DNA of 59,925 nt. It comes from DASQFQ01 sp038238015 (GTDB lineage: Bacteria > Actinomycetota > Thermoleophilia > Solirubrobacterales > Solirubrobacteraceae). This document shows positions 7,884 to 15,577 of this stretch, one piece after another. The notes beneath the pieces are model-generated. The model was not told the origin of the DNA and made no database searches. It worked only from the letters and a program-made list of their open reading frames with translations. A program made the translations under genes and the position numbers. How positions within the stretch are numbered: the first letter of the stretch is position 1; each line of letters starts with the position of its first letter. Location of the stretch: the NCBI GenBank assembly GCA_038238015.1, contig JBBRYA010000015.1, positions 1 through 59,925 of the forward strand. Reading direction: 5' to 3'.

Positions 7884-8920
7884 GCGCGCTCGCCTTCGAG
7901 CTGCCGGGGGCGCTGGAGGCCATCGAGCCGCCCGAGGCGCGGGGGCTGGCCCGCGACGAGGTTCGCCTGATGGTCGCGCGCCGCGGCGACGGCTCGCTCG
8001 TGCACGCCGGCTTCCGCGACCTGCCCGATCATCTGGCCTCCGGCGACGTGCTGGTGATCAACACCTCCGCGACCCTCCCGGCCGCGATTGCAGCCCGGCG
8101 CGAGGACGCCGCCGAGCTGCGCGTCCACGTCGCGATGCCGGCGCCCGGGCTCCCGGGGCCCGGCTGGTGGGTGATCGAGCTGCGCAGCGCCGACGGCGCG
8201 CGGCCGTTCCGCGGCGGGCGGGCCGGCGACCGGCTCGTGTTGCTCGGCGGCGCCCAAGCCGAGCTCGTCGCGCCCTACGCGGGCGGCTCGCGGCTGTGGC
8301 TGGCACGGCTCGACGGCGAGCTTGCGCTGCCACACGTCCTCGCCGCCCACGGCTCGCCGATCCGCTACGGCTACGTCCGCGAGGAGTGGCCGCTGGAGGC
8401 CTACCAGGCGGTCTACGCCCTTCATCCCGGCAGCTCGGAGATGCCCAGCGCCGGCCGGCCGTTCACGGCCGAGCTCGTGACCCGGCTGGTGGCGGGCGGC
8501 GTCCAGGTCGCGCCGGTGGTGCTGCACACCGGTCTCTCTTCACCTGAGCGCCATGAGCCGCCGCTGCCCGAGCGCTACGAGGTCCCGCCCGCGACCGCCG
8601 AGCTCGTCAACGCCGCCCACGCCCGCGGCGGTCGCGTCGTAGCCGTCGGCACCACGGTCGTGCGAGCGCTGGAGACCGTCGCCGATGGGGACGGGACGGT
8701 TCGCCCTGACCGCGGGTGGACGAAGCTCGTGGTGGGGCCCGAACGCGGACTGCGCGCCGTCGATGGCCTGATCAGCGGCTGGCACGAGCCCGAGGCTTCG
8801 CATCTGCAGCTGCTCGAAGCGGCGGCGGGCGAGACCTTGCTTCGCCGGTCCTACCGCGCGGCGCTGGCGGAGGGCTATCTGTGGCACGAGTTCGGGGACT
8901 CGCATCTCGTGCTGCCTTGA
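7880..8920 (+). CDS. QueA-like S-adenosylmethionine:tRNA ribosyltransferase-isomerase family protein
   Basis: A 346-residue protein that aligns along the whole QueA fold: an N-terminal FxLP start, GDVLVINTSATLPA at the FNNTRVIPARL position, RVVAVGTTVVRALE matching RVIAVGTTSVRSLE, VDGLISGWHEPEASHLQLL matching the VDxLVTNFHLPES region, and FGD near the end. Canonical QueA adds the epoxycyclopentane ring to queuosine-precursor tRNA. Here several strongly conserved blocks differ: APTAGLHF becomes MPSAGRPF, and LHVGAGTF becomes LHTGLSSPE. No other queuosine gene is present. It may therefore be a paralogue with another SAM-dependent ring-opening activity. It is coupled to the SDR upstream. Confidence 0.75.
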   Translation: MSALAFELPGALEAIEPPEARGLARDEVRLMVARRGDGSLVHAGFRDLPDHLASGDVLVINTSATLPAAIAARREDAAELRVHVAMPAPGLPGPGWWVIELRSADGARPFRGGRAGDRLVLLGGAQAELVAPYAGGSRLWLARLDGELALPHVLAAHGSPIRYGYVREEWPLEAYQAVYALHPGSSEMPSAGRPFTAELVTRLVAGGVQVAPVVLHTGLSSPERHEPPLPERYEVPPATAELVNAAHARGGRVVAVGTTVVRALETVADGDGTVRPDRGWTKLVVGPERGLRAVDGLISGWHEPEASHLQLLEAAAGETLLRRSYRAALAEGYLWHEFGDSHLVLP

Positions 8921-8946
8921 AGCGGGCGCCGCCACGAACGCCGCGC

Positions 8947-9972
8947 CTAACCGCCCGCCCGAAGCTCCCACACCTGATCGTGCACGCCACCGCCCGCGTC
9001 GCGCCCACCCGCCACGATGACGCGCCCCTCAGCGGCGGCCGCACCCACGTCGGACAAGGCCAGGGGGAGGCGCCCGGCGTTGCGGGAGCGGCCGGTCGCG
9101 GGGTCGATGGCGAGGATCTGCCGGGTCTGGGTGCCCTGGTCGCTGCCGCGCCCGCCGAGCAGGTAGACGCGCGCGCCGAGGCTGACGGCGGCGGCGTGGG
9201 TGCGCGCGGCGGGCAGGCGGCCGATGCGGCGCGCGCGACCGGTCGCGGGGTCGAAGAGCAGGATCGTGCGCTCGGCCGCCACCCCGGCGGTGCCGCCGGC
9301 GATCAGGAGCTTGCCGCCGACCGCGGCGACCGACGCGTAGCGCAGCGCCACCGGCAGCCGGCCGACCCGGCGCGCGACCGCCTGGCCGGGGCGCCAGGCG
9401 AGGATGGAGTTCAGCGGGCTCGCGCCGTCGTAGCCGCCGACGACGTAGGCCGTCGAGCCGATGCTCGCCGCCGCGACGTCGGAGGCCGCGATCGGCAGGC
9501 GGGCCACCACGCTCGAGGTCCCGCCCGGGCGCAGGCGCGTGATGTCGGCGCTGGAGCCGAGGTCGCCGCCGCCGAAGAAGTAGACGCCGCTGCCGATCCC
9601 CGCTGCGGCGGCGTCGTGCAGGCGCCGGGGCAGGCGGCCCGTCTGGCGGGGCGCGCGCGTGCCGGGGCCGACGGACTCGATGCCGTCGACGGAGACGTCG
9701 GCCGAGTTCAGGCCGCCCGCGAGCAGGACCTGGCCTGCCTTCGTGGCGGCGGTGGCCGGGTCCATGAGCGGAGCCGGCAGGTGCCCGATGCTCCGGGAGT
9801 GCAGGGCGACCGGCGGCTGCGCCGCCCGCTTCGCCGTGCTCGAGGCGGGCGCGGCGCTCTTGCCGCCCGAGCCGCCACCGCTCCGGGCCCCGGCCGAGCT
9901 CGAGCCGCCGCAGCCGGCGAGCAGGGCCGCGCACACCAAGGCGAGAAGGGAAGCGACGCGCACGGCCGTCAA
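8947..9972 (-). CDS. kelch-repeat beta-propeller lipoprotein
   Basis: A 341-residue exported protein with a signal peptide and lipobox LLAGC, then a low-complexity Ser/Gly/Ala linker. Six repeats follow of the form (G/A)RLPxxLxxAAAxxxGxxxYxxGG, for example GRLPVALRYASVAAVGGK, GRLPAARTHAAAVSLGAR and ARLPIAASDVAAASIGST. Six kelch blades would make one complete propeller on the outer face of the membrane. It is the last gene of an operon, overlapping the histidine kinase stop by 4 bp, so it may be a surface component sensed or controlled by that system. Its ligand is unknown. Confidence 0.85.
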   Translation of the reverse strand: MTAVRVASLLALVCAALLAGCGGSSSAGARSGGGSGGKSAAPASSTAKRAAQPPVALHSRSIGHLPAPLMDPATAATKAGQVLLAGGLNSADVSVDGIESVGPGTRAPRQTGRLPRRLHDAAAAGIGSGVYFFGGGDLGSSADITRLRPGGTSSVVARLPIAASDVAAASIGSTAYVVGGYDGASPLNSILAWRPGQAVARRVGRLPVALRYASVAAVGGKLLIAGGTAGVAAERTILLFDPATGRARRIGRLPAARTHAAAVSLGARVYLLGGRGSDQGTQTRQILAIDPATGRSRNAGRLPLALSDVGAAAAEGRVIVAGGRDAGGGVHDQVWELRAGG

Positions 9973-11339
9973 GATGGCAGGCTCGCCTTGGCCTCACCTG
10001 AACGGGCCACCGCGCGGGCCGGCAGCTCCAGCGTAAACGCGGAGCCCTCCACGCTGACACGCCCACGGTGGCGTGCCGCGGTCGAGGCGACGATCGCCAG
10101 CCCGAGCCCTGAGCCGGGCCGTCCAGCGGCGTCGCCGCCGCGCCAGAAGCGCTCGAAGAGGCGCTCGCGGTCGGCTTCCCGGGGCCCCGGGCCGCCGTCG
10201 CGCACGGTGATCGCCGCGCGTTCGCCCTCCTGGATCAGCGTCACCGTCACGGGCGCCGCCGGTGGACCGTGCACCAGCGCGTTCTCGATCAGGTTCTCCA
10301 GCGCCCGCCCCAGCGCCTGAGCGTCGGCGTCGCCCAGCACCGCGTCGACGCGCCCGAGCTCCACGCGCTCGTGACCGCCCGCGGCGGCGCGGACGAGCTC
10401 GTCGAGGCGCACCGGCGCCGGCTCGGGCGCGCCGGCGTGCTCGCGCTCGAGCGTCAGCAGGTCGTCGACCAGCCGGGCGAGCCGCGCGGCGTCGTGGCGC
10501 AGGTCGGCGAGCAGCTCGGCGTCGGCGCCGTGGCGCGCGGCGTACTCCGCGTTGCCGAGCAGGCTCGTCACCGGAGTGCGCAGCTCGTGCGAGGCGTCGG
10601 CGAGGAAGCGCCGCTCGCTGTCGCGCGCGCGATCGAGCGCCCCGAGCATGCGGTTGAGCACCTCGGTGAGCTCGCCGATCTCGTCGTCGGCGCCGGCCTC
10701 GGGCATCCGCCGCGCCGGATCGGTGGTGCGCTCGATGTCGCGTGCCGCGTCCGTGAGCCGTCGCAGCGGGCGCAGCCCGCGGCGCGTCAGCAGGGCGGCG
10801 GCGGCGCCCGCGAGCAGCAGGGCGCCCAGCGCAGCGACCAGGAGCGCCACGCGCAGGCGGTGCAGCGTGCGCGCGATGTCCGAGACGTCCGAGCCCACGA
10901 GCACCGCGCCGCCGGCCGCCGGGCCACCCGCCTCGGGCAGCGGGGCCGAGTACAGCCGCAGCGGCACCCCGCCGAGAACGATGTCCTCGAAGCCCGCGCG
11001 GCCTGCCAGCGCGCGCTCTACGCCGCGCCCCCGCGGCAGCAGCCGCGCGCCGAGCGACTGCGAGCGCGCGACGATGCGGCGCCGCGCGTCGAGCACCTCG
11101 ACCACGACCTGGCGCCCGCCGCCCGGCGCCTCCAGCGCGCCCGGGGCGGTCAGCACCGCGGGCGCGGACACGCTCAACCGCGCGACATCGACGGCGCGCT
11201 GGCGCAGCGCGCGGTCCAGCGACCCGTTGAGCTCCTGCTCCGCGATCGCCCCCGCGGCAACGCCGAACAGCGCGAGCGCGGCGAGGATCGAGCCGAGCGC
11301 GGCGGCGACAAGCCGGGCGCGGAGCGTGCGTGGTCTCAC
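9969..11339 (-). CDS. HAMP-domain sensor histidine kinase (OmpR partner type)
   Basis: A 456-residue membrane histidine kinase. A transmembrane helix lies at about 8-32 and an extracytoplasmic sensor at about 33-165. A second helix (ALLVAALGALLLAGAAAALL) is followed by a HAMP linker, the H-box SHELRTP with phospho-acceptor H251, the N-box NLIENALVHG, and G-boxes DGGPGP and GSGLGLAI. It overlaps the regulator upstream and the kelch lipoprotein downstream by 4 bp each. It is probably an envelope-stress or antimicrobial sensor, given the ABC transporter in the same operon. Confidence 0.93.
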   Translation of the reverse strand: MRPRTLRARLVAAALGSILAALALFGVAAGAIAEQELNGSLDRALRQRAVDVARLSVSAPAVLTAPGALEAPGGGRQVVVEVLDARRRIVARSQSLGARLLPRGRGVERALAGRAGFEDIVLGGVPLRLYSAPLPEAGGPAAGGAVLVGSDVSDIARTLHRLRVALLVAALGALLLAGAAAALLTRRGLRPLRRLTDAARDIERTTDPARRMPEAGADDEIGELTEVLNRMLGALDRARDSERRFLADASHELRTPVTSLLGNAEYAARHGADAELLADLRHDAARLARLVDDLLTLEREHAGAPEPAPVRLDELVRAAAGGHERVELGRVDAVLGDADAQALGRALENLIENALVHGPPAAPVTVTLIQEGERAAITVRDGGPGPREADRERLFERFWRGGDAAGRPGSGLGLAIVASTAARHRGRVSVEGSAFTLELPARAVARSGEAKASLPS

Positions 11340-12004
11340 GGACGCAGCATGAACCCCACGCCGCGCACCGTGTGGATCAGCGGCGGATCTCCGAGCTTTG
11401 AGCGCAGCCGGCCGACGTAGCGGTCCACGACATTGGGCACGGCGGCGTCGTCCCAGACCTGCTCGAGCGCACGCTCGCGCGTGAGCACCGCGCGCGGGTC
11501 GCGCAGCAGCAGTTCCAGAAGCGCGGCCTCGCGGCCCGACAGCTCTACCGAGCGCCCGTCACGCGTGGCGATCCGCGTCGCGATGTCGAGCGAGAGGTCG
11601 CCAAAGGCCAAGCGCTCGGCGTCATGGGTCCCACGGCGCGTGAGCGCCCGGATCCGCGCCACCAGCTCCTCGGTGGCGAACGGCTTGACCAGGTAGTCGT
11701 CGGCACCCGCCTGCAGGCCGGCCACGCGGTCGGGCACCGCGTCGCGCGCGGTCAGCATCAGCACCGGCGTGCTCACGCCCTTGGCGCGCAGGCGCCGGCA
11801 GACCGCCAGGCCGTCCATGCCCGGCATCGCGACGTCGAGCACGATCACGTCCGGCGTCGAGCGCTCGGCCTCGGCCAGCGCCGCCCCGCCGTCGGCCGCG
11901 ACCGCCACCGCGAATCCCTCCGCCGCGAGCGTCCGCGACAGCATCCGCTGCAGCGGCGGGTCGTCGTCCACCACGAGCACAAGCTCGCGGGCGGCGGCCG
12001 TCAA
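11336..12004 (-). CDS. OmpR/PhoB-type response regulator
   Basis: A 222-residue regulator with a receiver domain (VVDDD at 11-15, phospho-acceptor D57 in LDVAMPGMDG, K in LVKPF) and a C-terminal winged helix (LSGREAALLELLLRDP...VDRYVGRLRSKLG...HTVRGVGFML). It begins with TTG at 12004, four bases after the permease stop, and overlaps the kinase by 4 bp. It probably autoregulates the six-gene operon starting with the LolA-like gene. Confidence 0.93.
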   Translation of the reverse strand: MTAAARELVLVVDDDPPLQRMLSRTLAAEGFAVAVAADGGAALAEAERSTPDVIVLDVAMPGMDGLAVCRRLRAKGVSTPVLMLTARDAVPDRVAGLQAGADDYLVKPFATEELVARIRALTRRGTHDAERLAFGDLSLDIATRIATRDGRSVELSGREAALLELLLRDPRAVLTRERALEQVWDDAAVPNVVDRYVGRLRSKLGDPPLIHTVRGVGFMLRP

Positions 12005-12008
12005 GGGC

Positions 12009-12827
12009 TCAGCCGCCGGCGACGTCGCGGCGCAGGAAGACCAGGTAGGCGCCCGCCAGCGAAGGCAGGCCGTAGAGCGCGCAGACCCAGGCGGCCCGGA
12101 TGATCGGGTCCCAGTCGGCCGGTTCGCGCAGCAGCCCCTGCCAGGCGTTGAACTGCGTGCTCAGCAGGTAGGGCCGCAGCCCCTCCAGGCCCGGCAGGAT
12201 CCCGATCAGCTGGATCAGCAGCGAGACCATCAGCGTGCCGGTGATCGCCGCAGCGCTGTTGCGGGTCACCGTCGAGAGCAGCAGCCCGATGCACGCGATC
12301 GCGAGGATGGGAATCAGGTAGACGAGCAGGCTCCCCGCGACCAGCTCGAGCGCATGTGTCGCGGGAATGGGCGTGCCCGAGAGGCTGACCAGCGGGTTGA
12401 AGCCCGACACCAGGCAGCCTGCGACGATCGCGACGATCCCGTTGAGCACGATCGCGGCGATCGCGTAGGTGCCCGCCGCGAGCGTCTTGCCCGCGAAGAT
12501 CTGCCCGCGGCCGAGCGAGCGCGTGAGGATCGTCTTGAGCGTCCCGTTGTGGTCCTCGGAGGCGACGATGTCACCGGCGACCAGCGCCGTGATCAGCGGG
12601 AACATCCAGATCGAGCCGAACAGCAGCAGCACGAGCGGGATCGCCAGCCCGCTGGTGTGGATGTAGCGCCCGAAGGCGACGTCCTCGGGCCCGCCGGACT
12701 GCAGGCTGACCGCGGTGACGAAGATCAGCGGAACCACGACCGCTGCGCCGAGCCCGAGGTAGGTGCGCTTCTGGAAGCGCAGCTTGCGCAGCTCCCAGCG
12801 GTAGACGGTCAGGGCGGTGGCGTTCAT
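12009..12827 (-). CDS. ABC-2 type transporter permease
   Basis: A 272-residue integral membrane protein with about six hydrophobic segments (GLGAAVVVPLIFVTAVSL; GLAIPLVLLLFGSIW; YAIAAIVLNGIVAIVAG; LLVYLIPILAIACIGLLL; AAITGTLMVSLLIQLIG; and a C-terminal one). The EDHNGTLKTILTRSLGR motif between helices 2 and 3 is typical of the ABC-2 (NatB/DrrB/YhaP) family. Its ATG overlaps the ATPase stop by 4 bp, so the two form one exporter. The substrate may be a lipid, an antibiotic or ions. Confidence 0.88.
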   Translation of the reverse strand: MNATALTVYRWELRKLRFQKRTYLGLGAAVVVPLIFVTAVSLQSGGPEDVAFGRYIHTSGLAIPLVLLLFGSIWMFPLITALVAGDIVASEDHNGTLKTILTRSLGRGQIFAGKTLAAGTYAIAAIVLNGIVAIVAGCLVSGFNPLVSLSGTPIPATHALELVAGSLLVYLIPILAIACIGLLLSTVTRNSAAAITGTLMVSLLIQLIGILPGLEGLRPYLLSTQFNAWQGLLREPADWDPIIRAAWVCALYGLPSLAGAYLVFLRRDVAGG

Positions 12828-13780
12828 GCCGCGTCCTTGACCAGCGCGGGGGAGTCGTGCGTGGGCGCCGGCTCCTCCTTGCCCTCGGTGAGCGAGAAGA
12901 AGAGGTCCTCGAGCGTGACGGTCTGCGGCGCCAGCGCGCGGATCAGCGCACCCGCCTCGATCAGCGCGACCGAGAGCTCGGGGATCGCGGACTCCTCGCC
13001 GGTGAAGTGGATCTCGCCGCTCTCGGCGTGCGGCTCGGCGATGCCCCGCTGAGCGCGGCAGATCTCCAGCGCGCGCGGGTCGTCGGTCGTGCGCAGGCGG
13101 TAGACCGAGGCGGCGGTGCGCTTGAGCTCTGAGATATGCCCCTCGTAGACGATCCGGCCCGTGCGCACGATCGCCACGCGGTTGCACAGCTCCTCGACCT
13201 CGGCGAGCAGGTGGCTGGAGAGCAGCACGGTCATGCCCTCGTCGGCGAGCCGGCGGATTAGCAGCCGCATGTCGCGCATGCCCGCCGGGTCGAGCCCCGT
13301 CGCGGGCTCGTCGAGCAGCAGCAGGCGCGGGTTGCGCAGCAGCGCCGCGGCGATGCCCAGGCGCTGGCGCATGCCGTGCGAGTAGCCGCCCACGCGGTCC
13401 TTGGCGCGATCGGTCAGCTCCACGGTGTCGAGGGCCGCCGGGATGCGCTCGGCGGAGTCCCCGCCGTCGAAGGCGGCGAGCAGCTCGAGGTTGCGCTGCC
13501 CGGTCAGGTACGGGTAGAAGCGCGGCGCCTCCACGAAGCCGGCCACGCCCTCGAGCGCCTGCACCCCGGCCTGCGGGTCGCGGCCGAACAGCCGCACGCT
13601 GCCCTCGGTCGGGACGATCAGGCCGAGCATCATGCGCAGCGACGTCGTCTTGCCCGCCCCGTTCGGTCCGAGGTAGCCGTAGACGTCGCCGGGCTCGACC
13701 GTCAGGTCGACGTGGTCGACGGCCACGATCTCGTCATAGCGCTTGACGAGACCGCGGATCTCGATCGGCGTGGCGTCCAT
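12824..13780 (-). CDS. ABC transporter ATP-binding protein
   Basis: A 318-residue ATPase with Walker A GPNGAGKTTS (about 38-47), signature YSHGMRQRLG, Walker B LLLLDEPATGLDP and the switch histidine in SSHLL. The C-terminal extension of about 90 residues (ending TLEDLFFSLTEG) is typical of DrrA/CcmA-type exporters. It powers the permease encoded next. Its ATG overlaps the TGA of the LolA-like gene (TGATG). Confidence 0.94.
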   Translation of the reverse strand: MDATPIEIRGLVKRYDEIVAVDHVDLTVEPGDVYGYLGPNGAGKTTSLRMMLGLIVPTEGSVRLFGRDPQAGVQALEGVAGFVEAPRFYPYLTGQRNLELLAAFDGGDSAERIPAALDTVELTDRAKDRVGGYSHGMRQRLGIAAALLRNPRLLLLDEPATGLDPAGMRDMRLLIRRLADEGMTVLLSSHLLAEVEELCNRVAIVRTGRIVYEGHISELKRTAASVYRLRTTDDPRALEICRAQRGIAEPHAESGEIHFTGEESAIPELSVALIEAGALIRALAPQTVTLEDLFFSLTEGKEEPAPTHDSPALVKDAA

Positions 13781-14979
13781 CAGAGGCCGCGAGCGGCGGC
13801 CTGCGCCGCCGCCGGGGGCACCGAGCCGAACACCGTGTAGGCCACGCCGCCGCGCTCGAAGCGGATCATCGTCGCCAGCGCGGTGTCGAGCTCCTCGCCC
13901 GTCGCGCCGTTGATCGACACCTTCGGGAGCGTGAGCCCGCCGCCGTGATCGCCGTGCTTGGGTGCGGGGGCCTGCGACTTGGCGGCCTCGGCCGGCTGCT
14001 CGAGCACCATCACGCCGCCGAGGTCCTGGCCGTAGGTGACGAGCGCGGCCTTCTGGCCCTTCCAGTCGACGAGGCGCACCTCGTGACGCGGCAGGCCGAC
14101 CAGCGTGCCGGGCGCGGAGAGCTTGAACGGCAGCGCCTTGGACACCGCGTCCACGCCGCTGACCGACTTGTCGGCCTGCTTGGCGTCACCCGCATGCTTG
14201 CCGCCCTGCGGGACGTCGACGTTGACGACCTTGGCGGCGGCGGGCGGGGAGACGTGGAAGGCCTTCGCATCGACCGGTCCGTAGGAGATGTTCTCGGCCT
14301 TGAGCTCGAGCACCGGCGTCGTGTTGCCCTGCGCGTAGACGGCGGCGCGCAGCGGGACGCCCTTGGCGGCATCCCAGGCGACCTCGCCGGCGCCCAGCAG
14401 GCCGCCGGAGTGCTTCGGCGAGATGCGCACGGTGTAGGCCGGCTGGTCGGCCACGTTGCTCGGCGTCGCGCCCGACAGGTCGGCGCTCTTCATCAGCTCG
14501 TCGATGCCCTTCTGGACGTCGGCGAGCGTCGGCGCCTTCTCGGTCTTCGCCGAGTCGGCCGTGCTCGAGTCCTGCGGGAGCTTGGCCTTGTAGACCGTGT
14601 TCGAGCTCGGGTCGTAGACCCAGGCGCTCGTGCCGTCGGAGACGATCTGCGCGTCGCCGTTGTCAGAGCGCAGCTCGAGGCGCAGCTTGTGGTCGGGGCC
14701 GAGCCAGAGGCGCCCGCTGGCGCCCTTGAGGATCGGTCCGCCGCCTTCGAGGCTCGAGGAGTCGATGAGCTTGTTGGTGAAGGTGATGTCGGCGGTGATG
14801 CCGTTGACCTCCGGGGCGGTGGCCGCGTCGCGGACGGCTTCGGCCAGCGGCTTGGCCGGAGGAACCTGGCCGCCGCCGCCGGCACCGAGGGCGATCGCGG
14901 TGCCACCGGCGGCGACCACCACGAGGGCCGCGACGAGGGCGAGGAGACGATGAGTGGGGAGGGTGCGCAGGAAGCTCAT
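13780..14979 (-). CDS. LolA-like / outer-membrane-lipoprotein-carrier-fold exported protein
   Basis: A 399-residue protein with an N-terminal membrane anchor or signal (LLALVAALVVVAAGGTAIAL), then a LolA/RseB-like half-barrel region: ITADITFTNKLID, GRLWLGPDHKLRLELRSDNGDAQIVSDG, VWDAAKGVPLRA-like turns, and a C-terminal domain ending with YTVFGSVP. In actinobacteria such proteins sit beside ABC exporters and two-component systems, and probably bind lipid or act as a periplasmic partner. ATG 14979 is chosen because a TACGGT hexamer at 14987-14992 lies 7 nt upstream and overlaps the alternative GTG at 14988. It is the first gene of the six-gene operon. Confidence 0.75.
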   Translation of the reverse strand: MSFLRTLPTHRLLALVAALVVVAAGGTAIALGAGGGGQVPPAKPLAEAVRDAATAPEVNGITADITFTNKLIDSSSLEGGGPILKGASGRLWLGPDHKLRLELRSDNGDAQIVSDGTSAWVYDPSSNTVYKAKLPQDSSTADSAKTEKAPTLADVQKGIDELMKSADLSGATPSNVADQPAYTVRISPKHSGGLLGAGEVAWDAAKGVPLRAAVYAQGNTTPVLELKAENISYGPVDAKAFHVSPPAAAKVVNVDVPQGGKHAGDAKQADKSVSGVDAVSKALPFKLSAPGTLVGLPRHEVRLVDWKGQKAALVTYGQDLGGVMVLEQPAEAAKSQAPAPKHGDHGGGLTLPKVSINGATGEELDTALATMIRFERGGVAYTVFGSVPPAAAQAAARGL

Positions 14980-14986
14980 GGCGATC

Positions 14987-14992
14987 ACCGTA
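14987..14992 (-). promoter_or_regulatory. -10-like hexamer TACGGT of the LolA/ABC/two-component operon
   Basis: On the minus strand TACGGT ends 7 nt before ATG 14979, matching the spacing seen at many other starts in this window. No good -35 box is present. The operon would be transcribed leaderless or nearly so. Confidence 0.4.
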
Positions 14993-15060
14993 CGGAGAGA
15001 CCCTGAAAGAAGCTTGACACCTTGACGCGCCGCCGCTCCCCGGGCGGGTACTCACAAACG

Positions 15061-15567
15061 ATGCGCCTACTCCTCACCGCGATGGTCCTTGCCCTGCTCG
15101 CCGTCCCAGCCTCCGCCATGGCGGGGGAGAACAGCGTTGAGCGCGCGTCCGGCGCGGGCTCGCAGAGCACCCCGATGGGCAGCGACGCGTTCACCACGCA
15201 CATCGCGTTCTCGGCCACGCATGACGTGCTCACCAATGAGGTCAAGGGCTACTTCGTCGCCAAGGGCGCGCTCGACGGCATGCCCTTCCGCCAGCAGGGC
15301 GAGGTCACGTGCCTGAAAGTGGTGGGCAACCAGGCCTCGATCAAGTATCGCTTCGACCGCGCCTCGGGCGGCACCGCGACGTTCGAGGGCGGCGGCATCG
15401 AGGTCTTCGTCGAGGACAAGGGGCCCAAGGGCGACCGCGCGACCTTCGGGCCGCCGCAGCCGCCCGGGATCTTCCAGACCGACGAATCGCGCTGCGACGA
15501 CCCCAACATGACGTTGACCTACCAGCCGCTCGACTCCGGCAACTTCGTCGTACGCAACGACGGGTAG
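15061..15567 (+). CDS. secreted protein of unknown function
   Basis: A 168-residue protein with a clear signal peptide (MRLLLTAMVLALLAVPASAMA). The mature part is beta-rich with a GEVTCLKVVGNQASIKYRF motif and a second cysteine (ESRCDDP) that may pair with the first. The motif 'G-x-V-T-C-L-x-V-x-G-N' recurs in small secreted actinobacterial proteins of unknown role. ATG 15061 is chosen because the signal peptide starts there; an in-frame ATG at 15022 would add a non-signal leader. TTGACA (15014-15019) and TTGACG (15022-15027) boxes lie upstream. It is divergent from the LolA-like operon. Confidence 0.75.
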   Translation: MRLLLTAMVLALLAVPASAMAGENSVERASGAGSQSTPMGSDAFTTHIAFSATHDVLTNEVKGYFVAKGALDGMPFRQQGEVTCLKVVGNQASIKYRFDRASGGTATFEGGGIEVFVEDKGPKGDRATFGPPQPPGIFQTDESRCDDPNMTLTYQPLDSGNFVVRNDG

Positions 15568-15577
15568 CCTCGCGCCC

